The translations under genes and the position numbers were made by a program. From NCBI RefSeq assembly GCF_032393985.1, contig NZ_CP135918.1:3410001-3474000 (forward strand): a stretch of 64,000 bases of DNA. The letters run 5' to 3'. Of the stretch, positions 44,506 to 53,229 are shown piece by piece; the first letter of the stretch is position 1, and every line of letters starts with the position of its first letter. The notes beneath the pieces are model-generated. The model did not search any database, was not told the origin of the DNA, and saw only the letters and a program-made list of their open reading frames with translations. The stretch is from Fischerella sp. JS2. Lineage in GTDB: Bacteria > Cyanobacteriota > Cyanobacteriia > Cyanobacteriales > Nostocaceae.

Positions 44506-44988
44506 TTACGAGACACAATTAGCTTTAACGGGTTTGTTTTTAATAGCCTTGAAGCGTTCGCCTAACTGTTCAGCCAGGGTTTTTAATCCGGGAGTCTTTT
44601 TCGCAGCTGTCTTGACGTAATCATAAACCGTTAAACTGCTGCTCATGGCTTCGCTACCAACTGCCAAGAGAGTATCATCGACTTGTTCTGTGAGTTGGCG
44701 CAGTCTGAGTAAAACTTCTGTGAGAGAATTGGCTAATTGATAATCCCGGACAAATTCTTCTAAATCAAAACTCGGTGGTAGAATGTCGCGGTTGGACTGA
44801 GCAGCAGTGAGACTATTGTTGACAAAAGCTAGACTTTTATCACCCATTTTGACTAACTTGCGTCTTTCTTCGTTACTCAAGGTAATTAGAAAGGGTAGCT
44901 TTTTTTGAATTGTTTGCAGTGCTGCTTTGATTTCTTGAAGATCCGCTTCTGAAAGGGTAGCAGTAACATTTTGATAAGCCATAGTCAA
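44506..44988 (-). CDS. Conserved all-helical protein of unknown function (160 aa)
   Basis: A soluble helical protein: LSEADLQEIKAALQTIQKKL, LSNEERRKLVKMGDKSLAFV, VRDYQLANSLTEVLLRLRQL, then YDYVKTAAKKTPGLKTLAEQL and a basic tail. This pattern recurs in cyanobacteria and other phyla without assigned function. Alternative starts are ATG 44988 and ATG 44982. The 21-bp array abuts its stop codon. Confidence 0.75.
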   Translation of the reverse strand: MTMAYQNVTATLSEADLQEIKAALQTIQKKLPFLITLSNEERRKLVKMGDKSLAFVNNSLTAAQSNRDILPPSFDLEEFVRDYQLANSLTEVLLRLRQLTEQVDDTLLAVGSEAMSSSLTVYDYVKTAAKKTPGLKTLAEQLGERFKAIKNKPVKANCVS

Positions 44989-45100
44989 TTTTCTCTGGTG
45001 ATATTACTGGGGAAATGACAACTTTGCTACCCACAGGTGCAAAAGAGTCATCTATTGTTATAGTTCCCACAGAAGTAGAGCGATCGCACAAAGTTATAGC

Positions 45101-45301
45101 ACTTTGCATTTGAGTAGAATACACCTCACCCCTGCCTCTCTCCTTGGTAAGGAGAGGGGTGTCCGATAGTAGCGCAACGCACCATCCTAGATCCCTGGTG
45201 CGTTAGGACTAATGTCCATAACCCACCCTACCACTTTGCATTTGAGTAGAATACACCTCACCCCTGCCCCTCTCCTTGGTAAGGAGAGGGGTGCCCGATA
45301 G
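45101..45301. repeat. Two 69-bp direct repeats 63 bp apart
   Basis: 45101-45169 and 45233-45301 share ACTTTGCATTTGAGTAGAAT, then ACACCTCACCCCTGC and CTCTCCTTGGTAAGGAGAGG through CCGATAG, with only a few differences. The CTCTCCTTGGTAAGGAGAG part is a hairpin. They lie in the gap between the 44988 gene and the CHAT pseudogene. Confidence 0.85.
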
Positions 45302-45347
45302 GGCGGGGTGAGGTTTTATATTTTACGCTCGTCCAAAATCACTATAT

Positions 45348-46265
45348 TTACAATAATTGCAATACCCAACGGCGAAATAATTCTACAATAATTCGCCAAC
45401 GTTCCTCAGTCTCCTCAACAACATCATGACGCTTCAGAGTCTTCAGTGCTTCCTGTAAACTTTCCTTATCCATATTGATCATCGTAGAGACGCGAGGAAC
45501 ATCGCGTCTCTAAAATTTATCGCCTCTTGACTCAACCTTTCTGGATGATCAGCAAGCACCTTGAGAATTTCCTGTTGACCAGCAGCACCCTGCGCCGCCT
45601 GACCTCACACTCCATCAAAATAGTAGCGTCCCTGTTGAAATAACTTCGGATCATTAATTACTGCTTCCACATCCTCAAGCGTGAAAGTTGGGTTGCGGGT
45701 GCGTCCCTGCTCAAAAATATAGTCATTGTAGCGGCGAACTAACAGGAAACCGACTAGCTGAACTATTATATGCATCTTCGATAGTGCGATCGCCTGCTAA
45801 TGCTTTGTAAAAATCAGCAGCAAAAGCTATGGCTGCTTTGTCACCAATCTGATCATTCATCCCAATTACAAAGGGGATATGTTCAGCAATTGCTTTGGCT
45901 TAAATTTCAGAATAACAAGCATTTAGCACTACACACTTGACCTGGTCGGCAAACAACTCGAACATTGCAGCCAAAGCTTCAGGTTCTACAAGCTGATAAT
46001 TACCCAGTTCATTTTCAAAAGCAAGCTCACTCTGACTTGTCCCATGCCCAGAAAAGTGTATAATTTGCGGCTTGACATCAAATATTGCCTGAGTAATATC
46101 TCTTACACGAACTGATTCTCTTTGTTCTAGCAGGTACTTGTCTCGCTCTTTAGCAATTTGCAGTCTTTCTTTGATATCTCGTAACTCTTGCCCTAAGCAT
46201 AACCCAGAAGCATCACTGGGATCGGCCGCTAGAAACAGGATTTTGATCGGAATATCACTGTTCAT
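45348..46265 (-). pseudogene. Decayed CHAT-domain / AAA-ATPase effector-type gene
   Basis: The first part (45900-46265) is a 121-aa CHAT (caspase-like) segment: IKILFLAADPSDASGLCLGQ, IIHFSGHGTSQSELAFE with the His, and VVLNACYSEI with the Cys of the presumed catalytic dyad. A TAA at 45900-45902 then interrupts the frame. The same frame continues as AKAIAEHIPFVIGMNDQIGD and AFAADFYKALAGDRTIEDAY before it shifts. Further fragments in other frames read VRRYNDYIFEQGRTRNPTFT and LKTLKRHDVVEE..WRIIVELFRRWV, typical of the C-terminal region of cyanobacterial CHAT/AAA multidomain proteins. A hairpin repeat is inserted at 45488-45509. The whole is inactive. Confidence 0.8.
45488..45509. repeat. Hairpin repeat copy inside pseudogene
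   Basis: AGACGCGA, loop GGAACA, TCGCGTCT, here without the heptamer flanks, flanked by GTAG/CTA of the element itself. It is inserted between two remnant coding pieces. Confidence 0.85.
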
Positions 46266-46364
46266 TCAGGCAAGTATAAGAGTTAAATCAGTAAAAAATA
46301 TCACACTTAGTTGCTGAATCCAAATCTAAAGCTGGGATTTTATTAATAGTTGAGTAAAGCTTAA

Positions 46365-46976
46365 TTACACAAAAAATCGACTCACAGCACAACTAAAACC
46401 AGGCAACAAAGGAGAACTCAATTCATCATTATCCAGCAGCGTTGCAATTAATGTTAACCTCGCATTTTCCCGCCGATAAACTTCAACTTGTTGCAATCGC
46501 CAATCTGCAATCCAATATTCCTTGACTCCCCGTGATGCATAAAGCTTGAGTTTCGCTTCGCGATCGCGGCGTTCATTTTCCACACCAGGCGATAACACCT
46601 CTACCACTAAATCCGGTGCGCCTGTTAAATGTCCCGCTTCATCTAACAGAACCGCTAAACGTTCATGACTCGCCCAAACCACATCTGGGATCACATTATC
46701 AGTTTCTGAAAACAGAACGCCAGGAGTAATACTTGCTTGTCCCAAACCACTAGAATCTGACCAAAAATCAAGTTCTCGGAAGATGCGACCGCAACTACGT
46801 TGATGCTTCCAGTGGGGCGCTCTGGTCATGAATAATTCTCCATCTATAATCTCATAGCGCGTACCCTCGTTTTCGGGTAGGAGGTTTATGTCTGTGGTAG
46901 TCCAGCGTACGCGTTCGCGTAGCGGCTCCTTCGGAGCATCGCTTGCTGTCTGGTTCATAACGGCTTTCCTTTTCAA
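46365..46976 (-). CDS. Uma2-family putative endonuclease
   Basis: A 203-aa PD-(D/E)XK-like protein. EGTRYEIIDGELFMTRAPHW, NVIPDVVWAS (Asp), DLVVEVLSPGVENERRDREA (E and D catalytic region) and LYASRGVKEYWIADW are clear. The N-terminal ~14 residues after Met7, ASDAPKEPLRERV, are encoded by a palindromic repeat (CGCGTTCGCGTAGCGGCTCC, 46905-46945) inserted in frame just before RWTTTDINLL. ATG 46976 or 46958 may be the start. It is divergent from rnc. Confidence 0.88.
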   Translation of the reverse strand: MKRKAVMNQTASDAPKEPLRERVRWTTTDINLLPENEGTRYEIIDGELFMTRAPHWKHQRSCGRIFRELDFWSDSSGLGQASITPGVLFSETDNVIPDVVWASHERLAVLLDEAGHLTGAPDLVVEVLSPGVENERRDREAKLKLYASRGVKEYWIADWRLQQVEVYRRENARLTLIATLLDNDELSSPLLPGFSCAVSRFFV

Positions 46977-47014
46977 TAGCGTTACATTTTAGGCTAACTT
47001 TTCCTTAAACAATA

Positions 47015-47755
47015 TTGATATTGAAATTTTTCGATAATAATGGCATGAAAGAGAAATTGCCCGAGATGCACAAACTTTTAATATTTCATGATGACAAACT
47101 TCTACGCCAAGCGCTGACACACCGTTCCTATGTCCATGAAAACCCAACAGAAGGCGAACACAACGAACGTTTGGAATTTCTTGGTGATGCTTTACTCAAT
47201 TTCCTCAGTGGTCAATATCTCTATCGCCGTTACCCTGAAAAAGGAGAAGATGAATTAACTAGAAGGCGATCGGCATTGGTAGATGAGAAGCAACTAGCTA
47301 AGTTTGCGATCGAGGTAGGTTTAGATTTACGAATGCGGTTAGGTAAAGGTGCAATTCTCGATGGCGGTTTTCAAAACCCGAATTTACTCAGTAGTACCTT
47401 TGAAGCCGTGGTTGGTGCTTATTATTTAGATAATAATTCTGACATCGAGGCGATTCGGGCAGTTGTGGAACCACTGTTTGCAGATGTACCAGAAAATATT
47501 GTTGATCATCGGGCGAATGTAGACTCAAAAAATCGCTTTCAAGAATGGGTGCAAAAGAACATTACCCCTACTCCACCTAAGTATGTGACAGAACAAGTGG
47601 GAGGTTATTCTCACGCACCAGAATTCGTTGCTAAGGTATTTGTGGGTGAAAAAGTTTATGGCATAGGTAGGGGACGCAGCAAAAAAGATGCTGAGAAAGC
47701 TGCTGCTGAAGATGCTTTGGTGAAGGTGAAAGAAAACTCAAAAAATTTACTCTAA
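47015..47755 (+). CDS. rnc: Ribonuclease III
   Basis: A 246-aa (or 236-aa) double-strand-specific RNase that processes rRNA precursors and duplex RNAs. The catalytic signature is NERLEFLGDALL, followed by LSSTFEAVVGAYYLD with the second acidic group. The dsRNA-binding domain covers about 165-240 (NRFQEWVQKNIT, GIGRGRSKKDAEKAAAEDAL). The frame opens with TTG at 47015; ATG 47045 is a more ordinary start. It overlaps the convergent DnaJ-like gene by 9 bp. Confidence 0.95.
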   Translation: MILKFFDNNGMKEKLPEMHKLLIFHDDKLLRQALTHRSYVHENPTEGEHNERLEFLGDALLNFLSGQYLYRRYPEKGEDELTRRRSALVDEKQLAKFAIEVGLDLRMRLGKGAILDGGFQNPNLLSSTFEAVVGAYYLDNNSDIEAIRAVVEPLFADVPENIVDHRANVDSKNRFQEWVQKNITPTPPKYVTEQVGGYSHAPEFVAKVFVGEKVYGIGRGRSKKDAEKAAAEDALVKVKENSKNLL

Positions 47756-48346
47756 TTTTTGAAAGTCCTGCTGCACCTCATTCCACAAAGCTTTGTTATG
47801 AGGGTCTGTTTTGAGGGCTTTTTTCAAATATATTTTGGCTTTAAGCGGCTGATTTTCTTTAATTAAAACCCGTCCCCAAATTTGATAAGCGATCGCTTGC
47901 CATTGACGTACTTCTGCATCTTCTGGTAGACGTGTTGCTAAAGCCTCTGCTAAGGCGATCGCTTGCGGGAATCTTCTTTGTTTCAAAAATATTTGCAATT
48001 GTTCGTAAGTTTGCCACTTCAATTGTTGTTCAATTTCCGACACTTGAGGCGGTTGTGGCATCGGTTTGGTTTGCGGTGTTGTTTTCGGCTTTTCTGTAAC
48101 GGTTGGTTCCGGGCGAGTTACAGTTGCTGTCTGAGTTGGCTGTGGGGCTATTTCCTGTGGGGCTACCACTTGCAATAGCAACCTGTATGCCTCAGTCAAG
48201 GCAATAAACTTATCTTTGGCTTTGTTGTCATCTGGGTTGATATCGGGATGATACTGCTGCGCCAATCGTCGATAAGACGCTTTAATATCAGCAAAAGAAG
48301 CACCCGACCTTAAACCCAACAAACGGTAGCAATCTCCAAGATCCAT
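47747..48346 (-). CDS. J-domain protein with C-terminal TPR-like region
   Basis: A 199-aa protein. An N-terminal J domain (1-65) carries the HPD motif in YHPDINPDD, so it should stimulate an Hsp70 (DnaK). A Pro/Thr/Gln-rich linker follows (about 70-105), then a helical TPR-like tail (QLQIFLKQRRFPQAIALAEA, LIKENQPLKAKIYLKKAL). The zinc-finger and substrate-binding domains of DnaJ are absent, so it is a specialised type III co-chaperone whose client is unknown. Confidence 0.88.
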   Translation of the reverse strand: MDLGDCYRLLGLRSGASFADIKASYRRLAQQYHPDINPDDNKAKDKFIALTEAYRLLLQVVAPQEIAPQPTQTATVTRPEPTVTEKPKTTPQTKPMPQPPQVSEIEQQLKWQTYEQLQIFLKQRRFPQAIALAEALATRLPEDAEVRQWQAIAYQIWGRVLIKENQPLKAKIYLKKALKTDPHNKALWNEVQQDFQKLE

Positions 48347-48680
48347 CGTGATCTACAAGAAGCATTAGTATCAGCTATCAGCATATAGCTTAATCCTTAA
48401 GGTACTTAATCATAAAGACCAAATTGCCATTTTTAGGGAACAGGGAGTGTGGGGAGGTAGGGAAGGAGAGGGGCTGTTCTTGTGAGGTTTTTTCATGCCT
48501 AGCGGTGAAATTTTTTCATTGGGACTAGCTTGAAAATGAGGAGATTGCCTCTGACAACCCAACTAACATATCCTGCTACTAGCAGCTTATACGGATGTTT
48601 TAACAATGTGTTTCGTGTTATTAACCCTGTGTCGTTCTACATCCAAGTTAAGACAACAATTAGAATTGACGTAGTGTGTC
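48347..48680. other. Divergent intergenic region
   Basis: No gene. It carries GGGGAGGTAGGGAAGGAG low complexity and GAGAGGGGCTGTTCTTGTGA (near 48471), the inverted match to the 41215 segment. Promoters of both flanking genes should be here. Confidence 0.45.
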
Positions 48681-50534
48681 TTGGTTTGGAAAGTGTCTGA
48701 GTCTGTATCTGTTCGCGATCGCTACCTGGCTTTAGTCGATGAAATTGTTGAAATTACCCTCAAGGGCAAGATCAGTTCTGTTGAGCAAGTGTATCAAATC
48801 CTGCTCAATGGTATCACGGCTGGAACGGGGGAAATATTTGAATTGGCATTGAGCGATCGCCTTAATAGTATTCAGCAGCAAGTAGACAACGAAAAAGACG
48901 AACTCAAAAAAGCCAAAGCTACCCGTAGTCTTAGGGCCATAAAAACAATCCAAAGTCAATGGCAACGGGTACAAGAACAAAACAAAGCCACAGAAGCCAC
49001 AGCTACCGCAGTTAAAGAAATTACTACAGCCTCAACTGAGGAACGACTGGCTACCTTTTTACGCGTCACAGATCCAAACAGCAAGTATCGCCTCAACTTA
49101 CAACAGCTTCAGCAATTGTCAAAAGCTTTACAACAGTTTGCCCAAGCAGATTCTGATTTACAGCAAATTTCTGAAGGTATTGCTCGTGGCGTTGCATCTT
49201 GGCAGCGACTACAAAACCATTTAGTTAGCTGGATGTACGAGCAAAATCGTGAAGCTTTGGGTTTTGGCGGTATACCAGAAGAAAGTGGTCCTTGGGCAAC
49301 TTGGGCAAAACAAGTACAAAGCGAGTTACCCCATGCACTGCTTCGTACCTTAGCAACAGAACAATCTGCGATTGAATTTGCTAGGCAGTACCAAGTCAGC
49401 CTGAGAGATTGGGTAGAAATTACACTCATCTTACAATACCTGCAACGGGGATTAGTCCACTGGTTTGACCAACAACCTTACAACGTTAAAGCTGGTTCTA
49501 AGCTTTCTATTTCTACATATTTGACTTTTGCAGTCATCTGGAGTCAACTAGCAAATGGTTTTAGTGAAGATATCACCTACAATAATGCAGCTTCGCAAGT
49601 GATGTTACAAATATTGCGATTATTTAGTCAAGCTCAGTATTTTCCCTTGTATGGTGGGATCTTCGCTTCCTTTTCTGGTAGTTACTTGCGCGATACCCTG
49701 AATTACCTAGATGAACCATTGCGGAGAGTCGAAGGAACCCAAGAAAAAGCCCGGATATTGACAATTTTAGGCTACTCACAACGAGCGTTGGGACAATACG
49801 AAAGTTCAATTAACTTTCATCAACAGGCTTTGGAGATTGCTCGTCATGCAGGCGATCGCCCCTGTGAAATAGCTAATCTCAACCATCTTAGCCGTACTTA
49901 TGTGCAAGAGCAAAGATATGCAGAGGCAATAGATTATAGTCAAAGAGCATTAATCATGAGTCGGCAAACAGGGGATAGGACAGGAGAAGCCTATGCCTTG
50001 GTAAACTTGGGTTACAGCGAAGTCATGCAGGCTCAACAACAAGAGCAAATAGAACCCGAAACCTATGAAATGCCGATTAACTATTTGCAACAAGGTTTAA
50101 AACTATCCGAACAATTAGGCGATGTCCAAAGTAAAGCTTTGTGTTTAAGCAGTTTAGGTATTGCTTATTTGGTAATTGGAGATTCCCAAAATGCTATTAA
50201 ATATTTAGAAGAAGGCTTTAAAACAGCGCAAATATCCGGTGATTTATATCTCCAAGGATTGAATTTAGCTAATTTAGGTGAAGCGAATTATAACTCAGCA
50301 AATTTTGCCAGAGCAATTTACACAGGTTGTTTGGGAATGTATTTATTGAACCAAATTGCTTCCCAAGAATGGCGAAAAGTAGCGAGATTACTAACAATAT
50401 TACAAGGTCAACTTGGGGTAGAAGGTTTTCAAAACGCATTGCAGCAAAATCGCCCCAAAATTATTTCTGTAATTGGTGTGGATGGGTACGATTATATTCC
50501 ACAGTTGTTAGAAGAATATAGAGGCGAGATGTAG
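48681..50534 (+). CDS. Large TPR protein with helical N-terminal domain
   Basis: A 617-aa protein. Residues 1-130 are coiled and charged (QQQVDNEKDELKKAKATRSL). 130-330 is a helical region of unknown type. 340-560 holds about six TPRs of the LGN/Rapsyn-like class (ILTILGYSQRALGQYESSIN, ANLNHLSRTYVQEQRYAEAI, LSSLGIAYLVIGDSQNAI). It probably acts as a cytosolic scaffold. The first codon is TTG 48681 or GTG 48693, since no ATG precedes the conserved start. Confidence 0.78.
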   Translation: MVWKVSESVSVRDRYLALVDEIVEITLKGKISSVEQVYQILLNGITAGTGEIFELALSDRLNSIQQQVDNEKDELKKAKATRSLRAIKTIQSQWQRVQEQNKATEATATAVKEITTASTEERLATFLRVTDPNSKYRLNLQQLQQLSKALQQFAQADSDLQQISEGIARGVASWQRLQNHLVSWMYEQNREALGFGGIPEESGPWATWAKQVQSELPHALLRTLATEQSAIEFARQYQVSLRDWVEITLILQYLQRGLVHWFDQQPYNVKAGSKLSISTYLTFAVIWSQLANGFSEDITYNNAASQVMLQILRLFSQAQYFPLYGGIFASFSGSYLRDTLNYLDEPLRRVEGTQEKARILTILGYSQRALGQYESSINFHQQALEIARHAGDRPCEIANLNHLSRTYVQEQRYAEAIDYSQRALIMSRQTGDRTGEAYALVNLGYSEVMQAQQQEQIEPETYEMPINYLQQGLKLSEQLGDVQSKALCLSSLGIAYLVIGDSQNAIKYLEEGFKTAQISGDLYLQGLNLANLGEANYNSANFARAIYTGCLGMYLLNQIASQEWRKVARLLTILQGQLGVEGFQNALQQNRPKIISVIGVDGYDYIPQLLEEYRGEM

Positions 50535-50591
50535 AGATGATTATTTTTAGTTAAGGACTGACTGTAGTGTAATTATTGTAAAGCTTTCCCT

Positions 50592-51164
50592 ATGCCTAAC
50601 CTAACCATTGCCATCCCTCCAGACTTTGAAGTCACTCATGAACAGTTCAAGGAACTCGCTAGTGTTAACTATGACATCAGACTAGAAAGAACAACCAGAG
50701 AATTAATACTTATACCCCCTACAGGAAGCGATACTGGCTACCATAACCTAGATATTGAAGGACAGCTTTAGCTTTGGAACCGTCAAACCAAATTAGGCAA
50801 AGCTTTTAATTCTTCTACAGGATTTCACTTACCAAACGGGGCCGATCGCTCTCCGGATGCAGCTTGGATAAAATTGGAACGCTGGGAAAAACTCACAAAA
50901 GAAGAACAAGAAGGTTTTGCACCTATATGTCCAGATTTTGTCGTGGAATTGCGATCGCCCTCCCACAGCCTAGAAACTTTGCGCGACAAGATGAAAGAAT
51001 ATATGAAAAATGGAGCCAAGTTAAGGTGGTTGATTAACCGAAAAAATCGCCAAGTTGAAATCTACAGACAACGAAAAGATATAGAAATATTAGATCATCC
51101 CAGTAATGTATCAGGTGAAGACGTACTACCAGGATTTATCTTAGATTTAACAGAGATTTGGTAA
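50592..51164 (+). pseudogene. Uma2-family gene interrupted by an in-frame amber codon
   Basis: A continuous 191-codon frame starting MPNLTIAIPPDFEVTHEQF and ending EDVLPGFILDLTEIW, with a single TAG at 50769-50771 in GQL*LWNRQTKLG. Trp (TGG) or Gln (CAG) is usual at this place, so one base change explains it. The remainder keeps the catalytic pattern ADRSPDAAW and DFVVELRSPSHSLETLRDKM intact. The gene is probably newly inactive, unless the codon is read through. Confidence 0.85.
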
Positions 51165-51383
51165 GTCAACTGAAGGCTGAAGTATGAAGTATCAAGTCAA
51201 GCCTTCCATTAATTCCTAGTGAATTCCCTCTAAAAAAACTCTGCGTCCCCACCGAAGCTTTGATCCTCGCGATCGCGAGGATCTTACGCTAACGGAGGAA
51301 ACCTCCGCACCCTTCGGGAAGCCACGCAAAGCGCGTCTACAAACTTCTCTGTGGGCTGACTTTGCGTCCCTGGTGCGTTTTAA

Positions 51384-51947
51384 TTAGCGATCGCCAATCA
51401 CAAATGGAAACTCTGCTTTCACATTCCACCGCTTACCGTCGTGTCGCAGTAATGTCAAATTATCTGCTGTAAATTCAAAATATAACTCACGCTTCTCAAA
51501 CTCTGGCCAAGCAGATCTAAAATTCTGCCGTGTTAAATCTTTAAACGCCACTGTCATATGAGGTGCGAAAGGTCGAGTTAAAGATACCTGATCAACAATT
51601 CCCAATTGATCGGCTAAGTGTGTCATTAAATTCGCTTGCAATGCCAATAGCTCTGAACTTCTCACCACATTAATATAGATGACGCGGGGAACAAAAGCAC
51701 CATATCCACTTAAGGTAATTGGTATTGGATTTTGGCTGCTGGCAAATTCCTGCAAACATGCTTCTAATACTGGCAGGTTTTGATCAGACCATTCAAAAGG
51801 TGGTTGTAGAGTAATGTGAGGTGGAGATTTTTGGGCGTGACGACTGGCGTAGTGGAGGGCAAAGTGCTGCTTTATTTGGTTGACATAATCCTGAATTTCC
51901 AGTGGTGGCAGCAGGGCAATGAAAAAAAGAGTTTGTGATTTTTGCAA
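51384..51947 (-). CDS. 2'-5' RNA ligase / 2H phosphoesterase family protein
   Basis: A 187-aa protein of the 2H phosphoesterase superfamily, with the two catalytic HxTx motifs: HITLQPPF (about residue 44) and HMTVAFKD (about 128). Such proteins ligate or hydrolyse 2'-5' RNA bonds or act on cyclic phosphodiesters (ThpR-like). No partner genes are adjacent. Length fits the family. Confidence 0.9.
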   Translation of the reverse strand: MQKSQTLFFIALLPPLEIQDYVNQIKQHFALHYASRHAQKSPPHITLQPPFEWSDQNLPVLEACLQEFASSQNPIPITLSGYGAFVPRVIYINVVRSSELLALQANLMTHLADQLGIVDQVSLTRPFAPHMTVAFKDLTRQNFRSAWPEFEKRELYFEFTADNLTLLRHDGKRWNVKAEFPFVIGDR

Positions 51948-52044
51948 GGAAGTTTATCAGTTACCAGTTATCAGTGATCAGTTATCAAATAATCAATAGG
52001 ACTTACGCAAAATCTCTCTGAAAGCCTCTTTCTTTGTGTTCTTT

Positions 52045-52190
52045 GTGACTCCAGCCCCCCAAAAAGGCGGTTTTCGTCACGTAGACACGTTCGCACAGCG
52101 TGTCGCTTTGCGACAGTGGCTTAAGGTAAGGGTAGGGGGACTGGCGTAGACGCCCGTAAGGGCGGCTTCAAAGTAGAGTACCCGGAGGGT
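52045..52190. repeat. Dispersed ~150-bp repeat, copy C
   Basis: Begins GACTCCAGCCCCCCAAAAAG and contains GGCTTAAGGTAAGGGTAGGG and GGCGGCTTCAAAGTAGAG as in copies A and B. It has an additional nested palindrome (GTTCGCACAGCGTGTCGC) and a different 3' end. Confidence 0.85.
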
Positions 52191-52917
52191 GGTTCGTTTT
52201 TCCGTTACTACTGCGTAAGTCCTAAATGAATTTACTCTATTTAATACTTTATTAAGCTCTAGAGCATCAGTCAAATAATATAACATTAGTTCGATGAACC
52301 TCTCAACCTCCTCTTCTAAAAGCCAAATTCAAAAAGTCTGACGCTCTGCTATTTATCACTAAAAATCAAAAAAGCTTATTTTTTAATATTATCTTAAGAA
52401 TGCACTTGACTTTTGAGCAAAATCTGAATAATCTAGTTGTATATAATTAAGTCGCATTAACGACAGGCACACGTTAATATACTTAACCTACGGGCAAAAG
52501 CTTGTGCCTCCTGCCAAAGTCCAGCATTGCAATAGTTCACTTGAATATCACATTTGTTTTCAGTTGCACTGTTTAATTTTTAACTCGGTGAGTGCTTTCT
52601 TTTGAGCTTCCTATGTATATGAACTAATTTGCAGTGTCTTACTGTCCACCCTTAGTTGTTGTAATTACTCCCATCGATAACTCTTAGTGACGCAATACAT
52701 TTTTAATTAATTGCGATCGCGTTCTAGTTCTAAATAAAATTTCTGGTCTAGCAGGCTTCTGCTAGACCTCATTTATTTTAAGTAAATTAGCTATTTTCTG
52801 GTAATAATTAATATAAAAAACACATTGAGGGGAACTAAATTAAACTTGTCAATGCAAGAGGATATCCAGCGCATTCGCAGTATCAGCGATAGCTAAAGAT
52901 CCTTTTCCAGAGCAGAT
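52191..52917. other. Gene-free region with an orphan terminator-like hairpin
   Basis: About 700 bp with no open frame of note. The stretch 52440-52744, ending at the hairpin at 52745, could be a small-RNA locus. GCGATCGC occurs at 52722. No known RNA family was recognised. Confidence 0.45.
52745..52768. terminator. Perfect 10-bp hairpin, probable intrinsic terminator
   Basis: GGTCTAGCAG-GCTT-CTGCTAGACC, followed on the plus strand by TCATTTATTTTA and on the minus strand by AGAAATTTTA. No annotated gene ends near it on either side, so it may end a non-coding transcript. Confidence 0.55.
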
Positions 52918-53077
52918 ACCAAAAATAAAATCGCCTTTAATATTCATCAAGGTATCGACAATACTATTTTGATTGTCAAATATCGTCTCAAAGCGAATAA
53001 TACTCGCCCCACTATTGAAGTTGTGAAAAATTATAGTGATATACCTCCAATCCCATGTTTTGCCGGACAATTGAATC
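52918..53077 (+). pseudogene. Histidine-kinase remnant (HisKA / HATPase junction)
   Basis: In one plus frame the DNA reads NIHQGIDNTILIVKYRLKAN, then RPTIEVVKNYSDIPPIPCF and AGQLNQVFIH. This is the characteristic segment between the dimerisation helices and the N-box of cyanobacterial sensor kinases (normally AGQLNQVFMNLLANAIDAL). The homology stops just before the N-box Asn cluster. Only about 50 codons survive, with no start or ATPase core. Confidence 0.75.
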
Positions 53078-53229
53078 AAGTATTCATACACAAAGAACGC
53101 AAAGAAAAAAGTTTAACCGAGTTGCCTTAATAGAGTACTAGAACTCTACGCGATCCCCATTCCCCAATGACTATTTACTACTTTCACTGATACACTTGAA
53201 CTTTCCGCCTTCCCCACTAATCAGCGCCT

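Noticed and set aside
52849-53091. Minus-strand 80-codon frame
   Set aside because: It is the antisense of the histidine-kinase remnant, which explains its composition.
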